Below, in pieces: positions 1-7,603 of a stretch of 9,236 nt of DNA. The stretch spans positions 1 to 9,236 of the forward strand of contig JAFTMQ010000184.1 of the NCBI GenBank assembly GCA_017452305.1. The letters are read 5' to 3'. Both the position numbers and the translations under genes were made by a program. Within the stretch, counting starts at the first letter, position 1, and each line of letters begins with the position of its first letter. Below the pieces are notes generated by a model that did not search any database, was not told the origin of the DNA, and worked only from the letters and a program-made list of their open reading frames with translations. Origin of the DNA: Clostridia bacterium. GTDB taxonomy: Bacteria > Bacillota > Clostridia > Christensenellales > Borkfalkiaceae.

Positions 1-401
1 TAAAGGATAAGTGCGGCAGAGATCAAAACGCATTGACGCAAACCGCACGCGAGGCGGCAAAGGAATACGTCGGTTTTCCGCCTATGCAAAATTTATATGC
101 AATTGGCGGCACGGCAACTACGCTTGCGGCATTGGCGCTTGGTTTACAAACCTATGAATCCGAAAAAATCACGGGCGCGGTTTTAACCAAAGAAAAAATG
201 CAACAAATGGCGGACGAGCTTTCCCAAACGTCCGTGGAAGAAATTGCGGCTTTGCCTTGTATGCCTAAGGGCAGAGCGGACGTTTTGTCGGGCGGCGCGG
301 TGCTGCTTGCGACCTTGATGCAAGAGCTCGGTGTGCAAACGCTCACGGCAAGCGATAGGGACAATTTAGAGGGCTACGCAATAAAGCGTGGCTTGTTATA
401 A
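1..401 (+). CDS. Ppx/GppA-family phosphatase (exopolyphosphatase-like), 3' part only
   Basis: This is the C-terminal 132 residues of a protein whose reading frame is already open at base 3, so its start lies outside the window. The TTG at base 33 is internal. The family hydrolyses terminal phosphates from inorganic polyphosphate or the 5' phosphate of pppGpp, in the cytoplasm, using an actin/ASKHA fold. What I see is the glycine-rich phosphate-binding segment IGGTATTLAAL (glycines encoded from about base 105), the later GRADVLSGGAVLL segment (from about base 270), which matches the family's 'p.RadvI..Ga.iL' block, and the terminal SDRDNLEGY, which matches the usual 'S..glreG' ending. These place it at the end of the Ppx/GppA domain (about 300 residues in full). 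Without the N-terminus I cannot tell exopolyphosphatase from pppGpp phosphatase. The stop at 399-401 is only 9 bases before the next gene, suggesting co-transcription. Confidence 0.85.
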   Translation, partial: KDKCGRDQNALTQTAREAAKEYVGFPPMQNLYAIGGTATTLAALALGLQTYESEKITGAVLTKEKMQQMADELSQTSVEEIAALPCMPKGRADVLSGGAVLLATLMQELGVQTLTASDRDNLEGYAIKRGLL

Positions 402-410
402 GGGTAAGCT

Positions 411-1478
411 ATGAAGAGATGGATGGCAACGGTATATGCAGTATTTTGCACGCTACTTATGGTGGCGGGCTTTGCCGTTGCTTTTATTTTTGCTTGGAAG
501 TTAGGCACAAAGCAATCGCTTAGTTTTCTTGCAGGAATGTTGGCAAGCTTTATCGTTGCGCCGATAATTCACGAGCTTGGTCATCTTGCCTTTTTGACGG
601 CGAATAAAATGGAATGCGTTTATATCAAGTGCTTCTGTTTTAAACAGTATATCAAGAACGGAAAAAGACGCTTTGGTTTTGCCTCGCCTTTCAAGGCGGA
701 TGAAACGCAAGCCATTCCCAAAACGGGCGGAAATATGAAAAAGCGCGCGTCTGCTTTTACTATCGGCGGCTTGATTTTTAGCGGGATTTTGCTTATTTTG
801 CTCGTTGGCGCGGCGCTTACTTGCACCTTGCTCAACGTAACAATTTTTGCTTTGTGGGGCACTGTGCCTTATGCGGCTTATATTTTCCTTTTAAACGTTG
901 CGCCCTTTGAATACGCAAGCGGAAAAACGGACGCGCTTGTCTATCGCGGAATACAAAAAGGTGAGCTCGCGGAAACGGTTATGCTTTCCGCAATGGAAAT
1001 CCAAGGTCGGCTCTACGAGGGGAAAAGCTTTGCGGAAATTGACGAAAGCTTGTATTTTGACTTGCCGCAGCTTTGCGAGGACGAGCCGCTTTACGCCGTC
1101 ATTTTGGACTTGCGTTACCGCTATTATTTGGAAAAAAACGAGCTTGATAAAGCGGCGGATTGCCTTAATCGGCTCGTGCAAGCGCAAGCATATTTGACGG
1201 AAATCGAAATTGAAAAAATCGCCGCGGAGCTTACGTACATGCACGCGTTGAACGATGATTTAGAGCGCGCGGAAGAGAGCGGAAAGCTCTGTCGCAATTT
1301 CTTAAAAGAGGATACGGCGACGGCAAAGCGTATTCTTGCCGCTTATTCGGCGGCGTTTGGCAAAGCGGAGGCGGTTGCGCCCTTGCTTGCACAGGCAAAC
1401 GAATGCTTGAAACAAGAGCGCATACTCGGCGTAAAGCGTTTTGAAGAAGTGCTTATTTCCCGTATTCAAGCGGTATAA
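411..1478 (+). CDS. M50-family (site-2-protease-like) membrane metallopeptidase with helical C-terminal region
   Basis: This 355-residue protein is predicted to be an intramembrane zinc protease. Hydrophobic segments lie at about 7-29, 36-53, 116-138 and 141-165. The zinc-binding HELGH motif is at residues 54-58 inside the second segment. The second M50 motif is present as NVAP at 162-165 followed by D174, the probable third zinc ligand. The spacing is longer than the compact NxxPxxxxDG form, and an alanine replaces the glycine after the aspartate. Residues 180-355 are charged, alanine- and leucine-rich and look all-helical, perhaps TPR-like repeats on the cytoplasmic side; I do not recognise a named domain there. 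The ATG at 411 follows an AAGGG-type ribosome site with about 7 bases between. It sits between a Ppx/GppA gene and malQ, probably on the same transcript. The substrate is unknown. Family assignment is firm; any physiological role would be a guess. Confidence 0.82.
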   Translation: MKRWMATVYAVFCTLLMVAGFAVAFIFAWKLGTKQSLSFLAGMLASFIVAPIIHELGHLAFLTANKMECVYIKCFCFKQYIKNGKRRFGFASPFKADETQAIPKTGGNMKKRASAFTIGGLIFSGILLILLVGAALTCTLLNVTIFALWGTVPYAAYIFLLNVAPFEYASGKTDALVYRGIQKGELAETVMLSAMEIQGRLYEGKSFAEIDESLYFDLPQLCEDEPLYAVILDLRYRYYLEKNELDKAADCLNRLVQAQAYLTEIEIEKIAAELTYMHALNDDLERAEESGKLCRNFLKEDTATAKRILAAYSAAFGKAEAVAPLLAQANECLKQERILGVKRFEEVLISRIQAV

Positions 1479-1512
1479 ACTCCCTAACATTCGGATATAC
1501 TTACGGAAAAAT

Positions 1513-1518
1513 GGAAGG
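1513..1518 (+). promoter_or_regulatory. Ribosome binding site deciding the malQ start
   Basis: GGAAGG lies 7 bases before the ATG at 1526. The alternative in-frame ATG at 1511 overlaps this site and has only a weak purine stretch upstream, so 1526 is the better start. A TATACT hexamer at 1496-1501 could be a -10 element for malQ, but I see no matching -35, so I do not call a promoter there. Confidence 0.55.
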
Positions 1519-1525
1519 TTGTGAC

Positions 1526-3055
1526 ATGCAAACGGACGAGAAAATGGAAAATCGGAATATAAATAGAAAAGCGGGCATTCTTATGCCCGTTTCTTCCTTG
1601 CCTTCAAACGCGGGTATCGGTACGCTCGGTAAGGGCGCGTATGCGTTTGTCGATTGGTTACAAAGCGCGGGGATGCGCGTTTGGCAGGTGTTGCCGCTTT
1701 TGCCTACGGGCTACGGCGACAGCCCTTATCAATCCTGCGCCTCTAACGCGCTCAATTACTATTTTATCGACTTTGAGCTCTTGGAAGAGGACGGCTTGTT
1801 GAAGCGCGAGGACTATGCGGAAGTTATTTGGTCGGACGAGGAACGCCGCGTGGATTATGGCAAGCAATTTGCGTGCAAAACGATGGTGCTCGAAAAGGCG
1901 TTTGCTCGTTTTGATAAAAAGGACAAGGCGTGGCTCGACTTCCTCAAAAAGGGGGAATATGCGGATTTTGCATTGTTTATGACGTTAAAGCATAAGCACA
2001 ACTACGCGCCGTGGACGGATTGGGCGGAGCCCTACAAAAGCTGTGAGGGCAACGTCCCCCAAGAATTTTACAAGGAAAATGCAGACGAGCTTGCCTTTTG
2101 GCAATTCACGCAATATATTTGCTTAAAGCAATGGAAGGCGCTCCGCGCTTATGCGAACGAGCGGAATATTCAAATCATGGGGGATATGCCCATTTACGTG
2201 TCCGCCGACAGCGTAGAAATGTGGAAGTACCGCCGTCAACTGTTCATGTTGGATAAGGACGGAAATCCCGCCTTGTGCGCGGGGGTGCCGCCCGACGCGT
2301 TTTGTGACGACGGGCAGCTTTGGGGAAATCCCGTATATGATTGGGCAAAGCTAAAAAAAGACGGCTATGCGTGGTGGAAACAGCGTATTATCTCCGCGTT
2401 TGAAACGCAGTTTGATATTATCCGTATCGACCACTTCCGCGCGTTCGATAGATTTTATGCAATTCCCGTCGGGGCGGAAACGGCAAAAGAGGGGGAATGG
2501 ATGGACGGCCCTAAGGCGGCGTTGTTCGAGGGATTGGAAAAATATCCGATTGTTGCGGAAGACCTCGGCGTTATCGACGACGGTGTGCACAAGCTGTTAA
2601 AGGATACCAACTTCCCCGGTATGAAGGTGTTTGAATTTGCCTTTGACGGCAATCCCGAAAACGAATATTTGCCCTCGAAATACAATCAAAATTGCGTGGC
2701 GTACACGGGCACGCACGATAACGACACCTTGAAATCGTTTATTGAAAATATGGATAAGGTGGAGCGCGCGGCGTTTGAAAAAGCGCTTGAAGAGGAATGT
2801 CTGCACGCCGACGTGGCTTACGTTACGGAAACGATTGAGGACGAATGTAAGAGCATTGTCGAATTGCTGTTCTCGTCCAATGCGGATACGGTGATTATCC
2901 CTATGCACGACGTAAGATGTTTTGGCGCGGAAGCGCGCTTGAATGCGCCGAGTACTTTGTCCTCGCAAAATTGGACTTTCCGTTTTGTTGAAACGGATTT
3001 CGGTAGAAGAAAAGCGGCGTGGTTAAAGCAATTATCCGAAATATACGGCAGATAA
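1526..3055 (+). CDS. malQ: 4-alpha-glucanotransferase (amylomaltase, GH77)
   Basis: This 509-residue cytoplasmic enzyme moves alpha-1,4-glucan segments between maltodextrins, releasing glucose and making longer chains for phosphorylase. The N-terminus (RKAGILMPVSSLPS, then GIGTLG) is the classic GH77 opening. The catalytic residues are in their expected motifs: the nucleophile D302 in RIDHFRAF, the acid/base E345 in VAEDLG, and D398 in YTGTHDND. Length matches the usual 490-530. I chose the ATG at 1526 over the one at 1511 because of the ribosome site just before it. Near the C-terminus the conserved block is divergent: PMHDVRCFG at about 459-467, NAPST at 473-477 and QNW at 481-483, where the family as I remember it has PMQDxLGLG, NxPGT and GNW. 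It starts 47 bases after the M50 gene and is followed by a terminator, then by a maltodextrin-type ABC operon, which fits uptake followed by processing. Confidence 0.95.
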   Translation: MQTDEKMENRNINRKAGILMPVSSLPSNAGIGTLGKGAYAFVDWLQSAGMRVWQVLPLLPTGYGDSPYQSCASNALNYYFIDFELLEEDGLLKREDYAEVIWSDEERRVDYGKQFACKTMVLEKAFARFDKKDKAWLDFLKKGEYADFALFMTLKHKHNYAPWTDWAEPYKSCEGNVPQEFYKENADELAFWQFTQYICLKQWKALRAYANERNIQIMGDMPIYVSADSVEMWKYRRQLFMLDKDGNPALCAGVPPDAFCDDGQLWGNPVYDWAKLKKDGYAWWKQRIISAFETQFDIIRIDHFRAFDRFYAIPVGAETAKEGEWMDGPKAALFEGLEKYPIVAEDLGVIDDGVHKLLKDTNFPGMKVFEFAFDGNPENEYLPSKYNQNCVAYTGTHDNDTLKSFIENMDKVERAAFEKALEEECLHADVAYVTETIEDECKSIVELLFSSNADTVIIPMHDVRCFGAEARLNAPSTLSSQNWTFRFVETDFGRRKAAWLKQLSEIYGR

Positions 3056-3090
3056 TTTCTTTATTTAATCCTAAAAAAACGCAAAGATAG

Positions 3091-3124
3091 AAACTCTCTC
3101 ATTTTGAGGGAGTTTTCTTTTTTT
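3091..3124 (+). terminator. Rho-independent terminator after malQ
   Basis: A 10-base stem (AAACTCTCTC at 3091-3100 and GAGGGAGTTT at 3106-3115, with one T-G wobble) encloses a 5-base ATTTT loop. It is followed by a nearly unbroken T tract to 3124. This is a textbook intrinsic terminator on the plus strand, 36 bases after the malQ stop. It separates malQ from the malEFG-like operon. Confidence 0.88.
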
Positions 3125-3193
3125 ATCGGGTATAAAAAGGGGCGTGATTAGCAAGAATAAGAGAAAGAAAGTCATATCGACAGGGAGGAAAGC
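3125..3193 (+). promoter_or_regulatory. Probable promoter and leader of the malE-malF-malG operon
   Basis: A promoter is expected here because the terminator upstream ends the previous transcript. TATAAA at 3131-3136 is the best -10 candidate, but no good -35 lies at the right distance, so the promoter position is inference. The strong ribosome site AGGGAGG at 3182-3188 stands 5 bases before the ATG at 3194. I looked for a LacI-type or CcpA-type palindromic operator and saw none that is convincing. Confidence 0.35.
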
Positions 3194-4476
3194 ATGAAGA
3201 AAACAGTAAAACTTATGTGTGGCGCGTTGGCGCTTACTTCTGTGCTCGGCGTTGCGGGTTGTAGCTGCGCTATGGGCGATGCGGGGGCAATCAAGCTCAC
3301 GGTTTGGGTGTCGGAAGCGGATAAGGCGTTTGCGGAAGAGGTCGCAAAGGATTTTAAGGCGAAAAACCCCGACAAGAACTATCAAATCGTCATTGATATT
3401 CAAGGCGAAAACGACGTCGCAACAAGGGTGTTAAACGACGTGGAAAACGCGGCGGACGTGTATTCGTTTATCAACGACCAAGTTCCCAAGCTTATCAACG
3501 GCGACGCATTGGCGAGGATTGCAGGGGATAGATTGACGCGCGTGACGGAAGCCAATTCCGCAGAGTCCATGCAATCGGTTACGGTAGAGGCAAACGGCGA
3601 AAATCTACGTACGGCATGCCCTATACGGACAACACGTTTTTCTTGTACTACAATAAGGCGGCACTCGCGGAAACGGACGTAAAGACGTTCGACGGCATTT
3701 TGGCGAAGTGTAGCGCAAGCAAGCAGTTCGCGTTTCCTATGGCGGACGGTTGGTACACCACCTCGTTTTACTTCGGTAAAAATCTTGGCTATAACGTAAC
3801 CTACGATAAAAATTTGGCAGAAACGAAAATCGAATGTGACTTCGACAACGCAACGGGCGTAAAGGTAACGGAAGCGATGTGGGGCTACGCGCAAAACAAG
3901 GGCTTTAAAGCGGACGCAAACGATTCCAAAATCACAGCGGGTTTTAGCGACGGTAGCATTATTGCCGCTGTTTCGGGAATTTGGAATAGAAATGCTATCG
4001 AGGGCGCGTTGAAGGAAAATTTCGCCGCGGTAAAATTGCCCACTTACACTTTGGGCGGCGAGGGACAAACGGGGGAACAAGTGCAACTCGTTTCTTTCGC
4101 GGGCTATAAGGCGATGGGCGTAAACAACTATTCTAAAAATAAGACGGACGCGTTGGATTTTGCGGAATTCTATACGAATAGAGAAAACCAAATCAAGCAC
4201 TACGAGGCGCGCGGCTTTGTGCCTACGGATACGGAAGCGCGCAAGGACGAAAAAATACAAGCGGACGTTTGCGCAAAGGCGATTACGGAACAGTTGAAAT
4301 ACAGCAAAACACAGATTAACGTACCTTCCACGCTTTGGGTGCCTATGGAAGGCTTGGGCTCGGCAATGATTACGGGCGCGCAAAGCGGTTCGTTTGATTT
4401 GCAAGCACAATTAAAGGCGTGTGTGGAAGCGATTAAAAAGACGACGGTAAAAAATACGGATAGCGGCACAATGTAA
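3194..4476 (+). pseudogene. malE: Maltodextrin-type ABC substrate-binding lipoprotein, split by a one-base frameshift
   Basis: The intact protein would bind maltose or maltodextrins outside the membrane and deliver them to the permeases encoded just downstream. The first reading frame (3194-3682) gives a lipoprotein signal: MKK, a hydrophobic stretch, then a VAGC lipobox with Cys23. Family-typical LTVWVSEADK and ENAADVYSFINDQVPKL follow. Homology stops after about residue 136, and 26 off-frame residues lead to a stop at 3680-3682. The rest continues in the -1 frame to 4476, beginning with YGMPYTDNTFFLYYNK and running to the end of the family fold. Adding one A to the AAAA run at 3600-3603 joins the pieces as ...NGEKSTYGMPYT... 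and gives 427 residues, the normal family length. The ATG at 3616 of the second piece has no ribosome site, so it is unlikely to be made separately. It may be a true lesion or a base-calling or assembly error. The symbol is by family resemblance; the exact sugar is not proven. Confidence 0.85.
3599..3604 (+). other. Frameshift point in the malE-like gene
   Basis: The sequence GAAAAT contains a run of four A. Reading five A restores one continuous protein across the junction, so the simplest explanation is loss of one A. The run is too short for transcriptional slippage, and CGAAAAT is not a recognisable -1 slippery heptamer, so programmed recoding is not supported. Confidence 0.75.
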
Positions 4477-4495
4477 AAAAATATGGGGGAGAAGG

Positions 4496-5902
4496 GTGAA
4501 AAAGAATAGTAAAGTCAAATCGGCTGTCACAAATCCAATTAAAGCATTGTTGGCGGCTTTGAGAGGCGGCTCTGTTTTCACCCGTCTCTCTTTTGTCATT
4601 ATGGGCTTTGGGCAAATTGCGCGCGGACAGATATGTAAAGGGATTGCCTATATGGCAACGCAAGCGCTGTTTATTCTATATATGATATTTTTCGGCGGCG
4701 GATATATTCGGCAGCTCTTTTCGGGGGATTTGGGTACTCGTCTTTCGGGGGAAAAATGGAACGAAGCGTTGCAAATGTTTGAAAAAATCAAGGGGGATAA
4801 CAGCTTTTTAATTCTGCTTTACGGGGTTGTGAGCGTCGTCCTTTTTCTGCTCTTTACTTGGATATGGATTTTAAATATTAAAGGCAATTACGATAACGAT
4901 TGTAAAATTGCCAAAGGGGAAAAGGTGTTTACGTTGCGGCAGGATTTGCGCGCCTTGATAAACGAACGCTTTTACGTGCTTTTGTTAGCGTTGCCCCTTT
5001 TGGGATTGCTTATCTTTACGGTAATGCCCTTAGTGTTTATGGTGCTTATCGCATTCACCAACTACGACTATGCGCATATGCCGCCGGGAAAATTATTCGA
5101 TTGGGTAGGTTTCCGCAATTTCAAAACGATGTTTTCGTTGTCGCAAGGGAGCTCCGGCTTTGCGTTCGTATTTTTGCGCGTTTTGCTCTGGACGTTTATA
5201 TGGGCGTTTTTCGCTACGTTCACCAACTACTTCCTCGGTATTATTATCGCCCTGCTTATCCAAAAGAAGGGGATTAAGCTAAAAGCCTTATGGCGAACGT
5301 TGTTTGTCGTGGCAATCGCCGTGCCGCAGTTCGTTACGCTGCTGTTAATGCAAAAGATTTTGGATAGCGACGGGATACTCAATAAAATGCTCGGCACGAA
5401 TATCCTATGGTTGACAGACCAACGCTATCTTTCCCTTTTGCCAAGGACGATGATTATTCTCGTCAATATATGGCTGGGCGTTCCGTATACCTTGCTTATG
5501 TGTTCGGGAATATTTATGAATATTCCCACCGATTATTACGAGGCGGCGCGGATAGACGGGGCGAATCCCGTGACGATATTCTTTGCCATTACGTTGCCGT
5601 ATATGCTACACGTTACAGCACCTTATTTAATTACACAGTTTGTAGGGAATATCAACAACTTCAACGTCATATGGTTGTTGACGGGCGGCGGCCCTGTGGA
5701 TAATTTGCACTATGGCGGCGGCTCGCAGGCGCAATCCACCGATTTGCTCGTAACGTGGCTTTACCGCTTGACCACCGACCAAAACCCTAAATACAACGTT
5801 GCGTCGGTTATCGGTATTGTGATTTTCGTTATCTCGGCCGTGCTGTCTTTGATAACCTACAACCGAACCTCTGCGGCGCGGAGTGAGGAGGCGTTTCAAT
5901 GA
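4496..5902 (+). CDS. malF: Maltodextrin-type ABC transporter permease, MalF-like
   Basis: This 468-residue inner-membrane protein forms one half of the translocation channel. I count about eight hydrophobic segments (roughly 52-68, 103-127, 160-185, 228-255, 268-287, 316-338, 368-392 and 435-455), as in E. coli MalF. The EAA loop that docks on the ATPase is clear: EAARIDGANPVTIFFAITLP from residue 349. The first 130 residues are an extension before the core permease domain; they carry a GQIARGQICKGIAY stretch and two membrane segments. The GTG start at 4496 follows GGGGGAG at 4485-4491. An ATG at 4483 is in another frame and meets a stop at once. The next in-frame Met lies at residue 36, within the conserved N-terminal part. 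The gene begins 19 bases after the malE-like stop and overlaps malG by four bases, so it belongs to one operon. Confidence 0.92.
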   Translation: MKKNSKVKSAVTNPIKALLAALRGGSVFTRLSFVIMGFGQIARGQICKGIAYMATQALFILYMIFFGGGYIRQLFSGDLGTRLSGEKWNEALQMFEKIKGDNSFLILLYGVVSVVLFLLFTWIWILNIKGNYDNDCKIAKGEKVFTLRQDLRALINERFYVLLLALPLLGLLIFTVMPLVFMVLIAFTNYDYAHMPPGKLFDWVGFRNFKTMFSLSQGSSGFAFVFLRVLLWTFIWAFFATFTNYFLGIIIALLIQKKGIKLKALWRTLFVVAIAVPQFVTLLLMQKILDSDGILNKMLGTNILWLTDQRYLSLLPRTMIILVNIWLGVPYTLLMCSGIFMNIPTDYYEAARIDGANPVTIFFAITLPYMLHVTAPYLITQFVGNINNFNVIWLLTGGGPVDNLHYGGGSQAQSTDLLVTWLYRLTTDQNPKYNVASVIGIVIFVISAVLSLITYNRTSAARSEEAFQ

Positions 5903-6759
5903 AAAGGGGAATGACAAGGATATGGCACAAGATATCCGACGTGTTCGTGTATCTACTGCTTGCTACGCTCGGTATTTTGTGGGTGTTGCCCATTTTTTAT
6001 CTCGTTTATACCGCCTTTCGCGTAACGCCGTCCACGGGGATTATCAATACGGTTTTCCCGTCGGGGTTGCGGCTTGGTTTTGGGAATTTTACCCGCCTTT
6101 TTCGCGAAACGATGTTCGCAAGGTGGCTTGGCAATACGCTAATTGTCTCCGCGTCCTCTTGCGCGTTGACGACGCTGTTTATTTTAATGGTAAGCTACGC
6201 CTTTTCGCGCTTGCGCTTTAAGCTTAGGAAGCCGCTAATGAACGTCTTGCTCGTGCTTGGTATGTTTCCCGGGTTTATGAGTATGATAGCCGTCTATTTT
6301 ATCTTAAAGGCGATGGGTTTGACCAACTCGCTTTTTGCGCTCGTGTTGGTGTATTCGGGCGGGGCGGCGCTGTCCTATTATATTTGCAAAGGCTTTTTTG
6401 ACACCGTTCCTAAGGCGATGGAAGAGGCGGCGGTCTTAGACGGAGCAACGCAACCGATGATTTTTATCAATATTATTTTGCCGATGGCAAAGCCGATTAT
6501 CGTCTATACGGTACTCACGTCTTTTATTTCGCCGTGGTGCGATTTCATTTTTGTCAATACGATTATAAGCGAGCGGGATAAATACACCGTTTCCTTGGGA
6601 TTGTATAAAATGATTAACGCGGAAAAGAATAGCTTTAACGATAATTTTACCACCTTTTGCGCGGGTGCGTTTGTGGTGGGCGCGATTATCGTAAGTCTAT
6701 TTATGAGTATGCAAAAATATTACGTTGAGGGCGTAACGAGCGGCGCGGTCAAAGGCTAA
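5899..6759 (+). CDS. malG: Maltodextrin-type ABC transporter permease, MalG-like
   Basis: This 286-residue protein is the second channel subunit, partner of the MalF-like permease. About six membrane segments are visible (roughly 13-39, 78-103, 113-137, 143-163, 196-215 and 254-272). The EAA loop is EEAAVLDGATQPMIFINIILP from residue 175 (E175-P195), with the expected glycine at 182. The C-terminus, VTSGAVKG, is the typical MalG ending, thought to contact the ATPase dimer. The ATG at 5899 overlaps the malF stop as ATGA, a sign of translational coupling, and GAGTGAGGAGG just upstream supplies the ribosome site. No malK-type ATPase gene follows; the transcript ends at the hairpin after this gene. 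The symbol is by family; a related oligosaccharide importer is possible. Confidence 0.92.
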   Translation: MKRGMTRIWHKISDVFVYLLLATLGILWVLPIFYLVYTAFRVTPSTGIINTVFPSGLRLGFGNFTRLFRETMFARWLGNTLIVSASSCALTTLFILMVSYAFSRLRFKLRKPLMNVLLVLGMFPGFMSMIAVYFILKAMGLTNSLFALVLVYSGGAALSYYICKGFFDTVPKAMEEAAVLDGATQPMIFINIILPMAKPIIVYTVLTSFISPWCDFIFVNTIISERDKYTVSLGLYKMINAEKNSFNDNFTTFCAGAFVVGAIIVSLFMSMQKYYVEGVTSGAVKG

Positions 6760-6760
6760 C

Positions 6761-6793
6761 AAAAAGCTCCATCCGTTAAGTGGGTGGAGCTTT
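6761..6793. terminator. Bidirectional terminator between the convergent operons
   Basis: A 12-base stem (AAAGCTCCATCC at 6763-6774 and GGGTGGAGCTTT at 6782-6793, with one wobble pair) encloses a 7-base loop. It fills the gap between the stop of the malG-like gene (6759) and the stop of the convergent permease gene (6797). On the minus strand the stem runs straight into five T, a fair termination signal. On the plus strand only three T follow directly, with a looser T-rich stretch at 6798-6807, so termination is probably stronger for the minus-strand operon. Confidence 0.75.
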
Positions 6794-6796
6794 ACG

Positions 6797-7603
6797 CTAT
6801 TTGTTTTTAATCAAAAGCCGTTCCGCCAAGGCAACGAGTGCGTACATTCCTGCGGCAAGCACGCAAAGGATAAAGACGGCGCTCATCACGAGGTCGAGCT
6901 TAAACACTTGCCCACCATATACGATGAGGTAACCTATCCCCGCTTTGGATACGATGTATTCGCCCATAATCGAGCCGATCCACGCCATACCGACGTTGAT
7001 TTTTAGCATGGAAATGAAGTTGGGCAACGAAGAGGGAATGACAAGCTTGGTAAGTACTTGCAGTTTGTTTGCGCCCATAGATTGCATAAGCAGCAGCTTG
7101 CTCTTTTCCGTCGCCATAAAGCCGTTTAACATATTCAAAATGGCAACGATTAGGCCGATAAGCACCGTCATAAAAACGATAGCTTCACTGCCCGTGCCGC
7201 ACCAAATAATAATCAGCGGGCCAAGCGCGATTTTTGGTAAGGCGTTGAGGACGACGAAGTAGGGCTCGGATATGCGCCGCAAAGCGTCGCTCCACCACAG
7301 CAAAAGCGCGATGGAATACCCGAGTACAACGGCGATTGCAAAGCCTGCAAGCGTCTCCCAAAGGGTTGTGCCTACGTGCAAAAATAAGGAGCCGTTTTTG
7401 TATAAGTCGGCAATCGTTTTTGCGATGCGCGAGGGGGAACTTGTGATAAAAGGGTTTACCCACAAAAGCTGTGCGGATAATTCCCAAATGGTTAAAAACA
7501 ACACGAGCACGGCACAGCGGATCACGTTGACGATAATGCTTTTATTACGCGTGCCGCGAAGATAGAGAAGGTGCTCGCGGGAAATTTCTACGTTCTTTTT
7601 CAT
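6797..7603 (-). CDS. NitT/TauT-family ABC transporter permease (SsuC/TauC/ThiX-like)
   Basis: This 268-residue inner-membrane protein belongs to the permease family that serves nitrate, sulfonate, taurine and thiamine-precursor importers. About six hydrophobic segments are visible. The short EAA loop of this family is present as SMGANKLQVLTKLVIPSSLP at about 175-194, followed by the characteristic GMAWIGSIMGEYI. The conserved ALPKIALGPLIIIW block sits at about 121-134. I chose the ATG at 7603 because it overlaps the stop of the upstream ATPase gene (ATGA) and has GGAAGGAG at 7612-7619. A TTG at 7621 is in frame but lies next to that ribosome site. It is the last gene of a three-gene minus-strand operon ending at the hairpin at 6761-6793. 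The substrate is not identifiable. Confidence 0.92.
   Translation of the reverse strand: MKKNVEISREHLLYLRGTRNKSIIVNVIRCAVLVLFLTIWELSAQLLWVNPFITSSPSRIAKTIADLYKNGSLFLHVGTTLWETLAGFAIAVVLGYSIALLLWWSDALRRISEPYFVVLNALPKIALGPLIIIWCGTGSEAIVFMTVLIGLIVAILNMLNGFMATEKSKLLLMQSMGANKLQVLTKLVIPSSLPNFISMLKINVGMAWIGSIMGEYIVSKAGIGYLIVYGGQVFKLDLVMSAVFILCVLAAGMYALVALAERLLIKNK

Noticed and set aside
2597..2968. A 123-codon open frame on the minus strand within malQ
   Set aside because: It lies opposite the conserved catalytic part of malQ and its composition is that of a reverse-strand shadow.
3606..3613. Tandem TACG repeat as the cause of the frameshift
   Set aside because: Removing one TACG copy alone does not bring the two frames together; a second indel would be needed. 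Loss of one A in the preceding run explains everything with one event.
3593..3616. Programmed -1 ribosomal frameshift in the malE-like gene
   Set aside because: CGAAAAT does not fit the X XXY YYZ slippery pattern, a run of four A is too short for polymerase slippage, and I saw no obvious stimulatory hairpin or upstream Shine-Dalgarno at the right spacing.
3400..4410. A 336-codon open frame on the minus strand opposite the malE-like gene
   Set aside because: It is rich in Arg, Phe, Cys and His with no recognisable domain, no convincing ribosome site, and lies wholly opposite a conserved family protein. It follows from the codon bias of the plus-strand gene.
4483..4509. ATG at 4483 as the start of a leader peptide or of malF
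   Set aside because: It is out of frame with malF and reaches a stop after eight codons; it overlaps the ribosome site of the GTG start and shows no sign of being a regulated leader.
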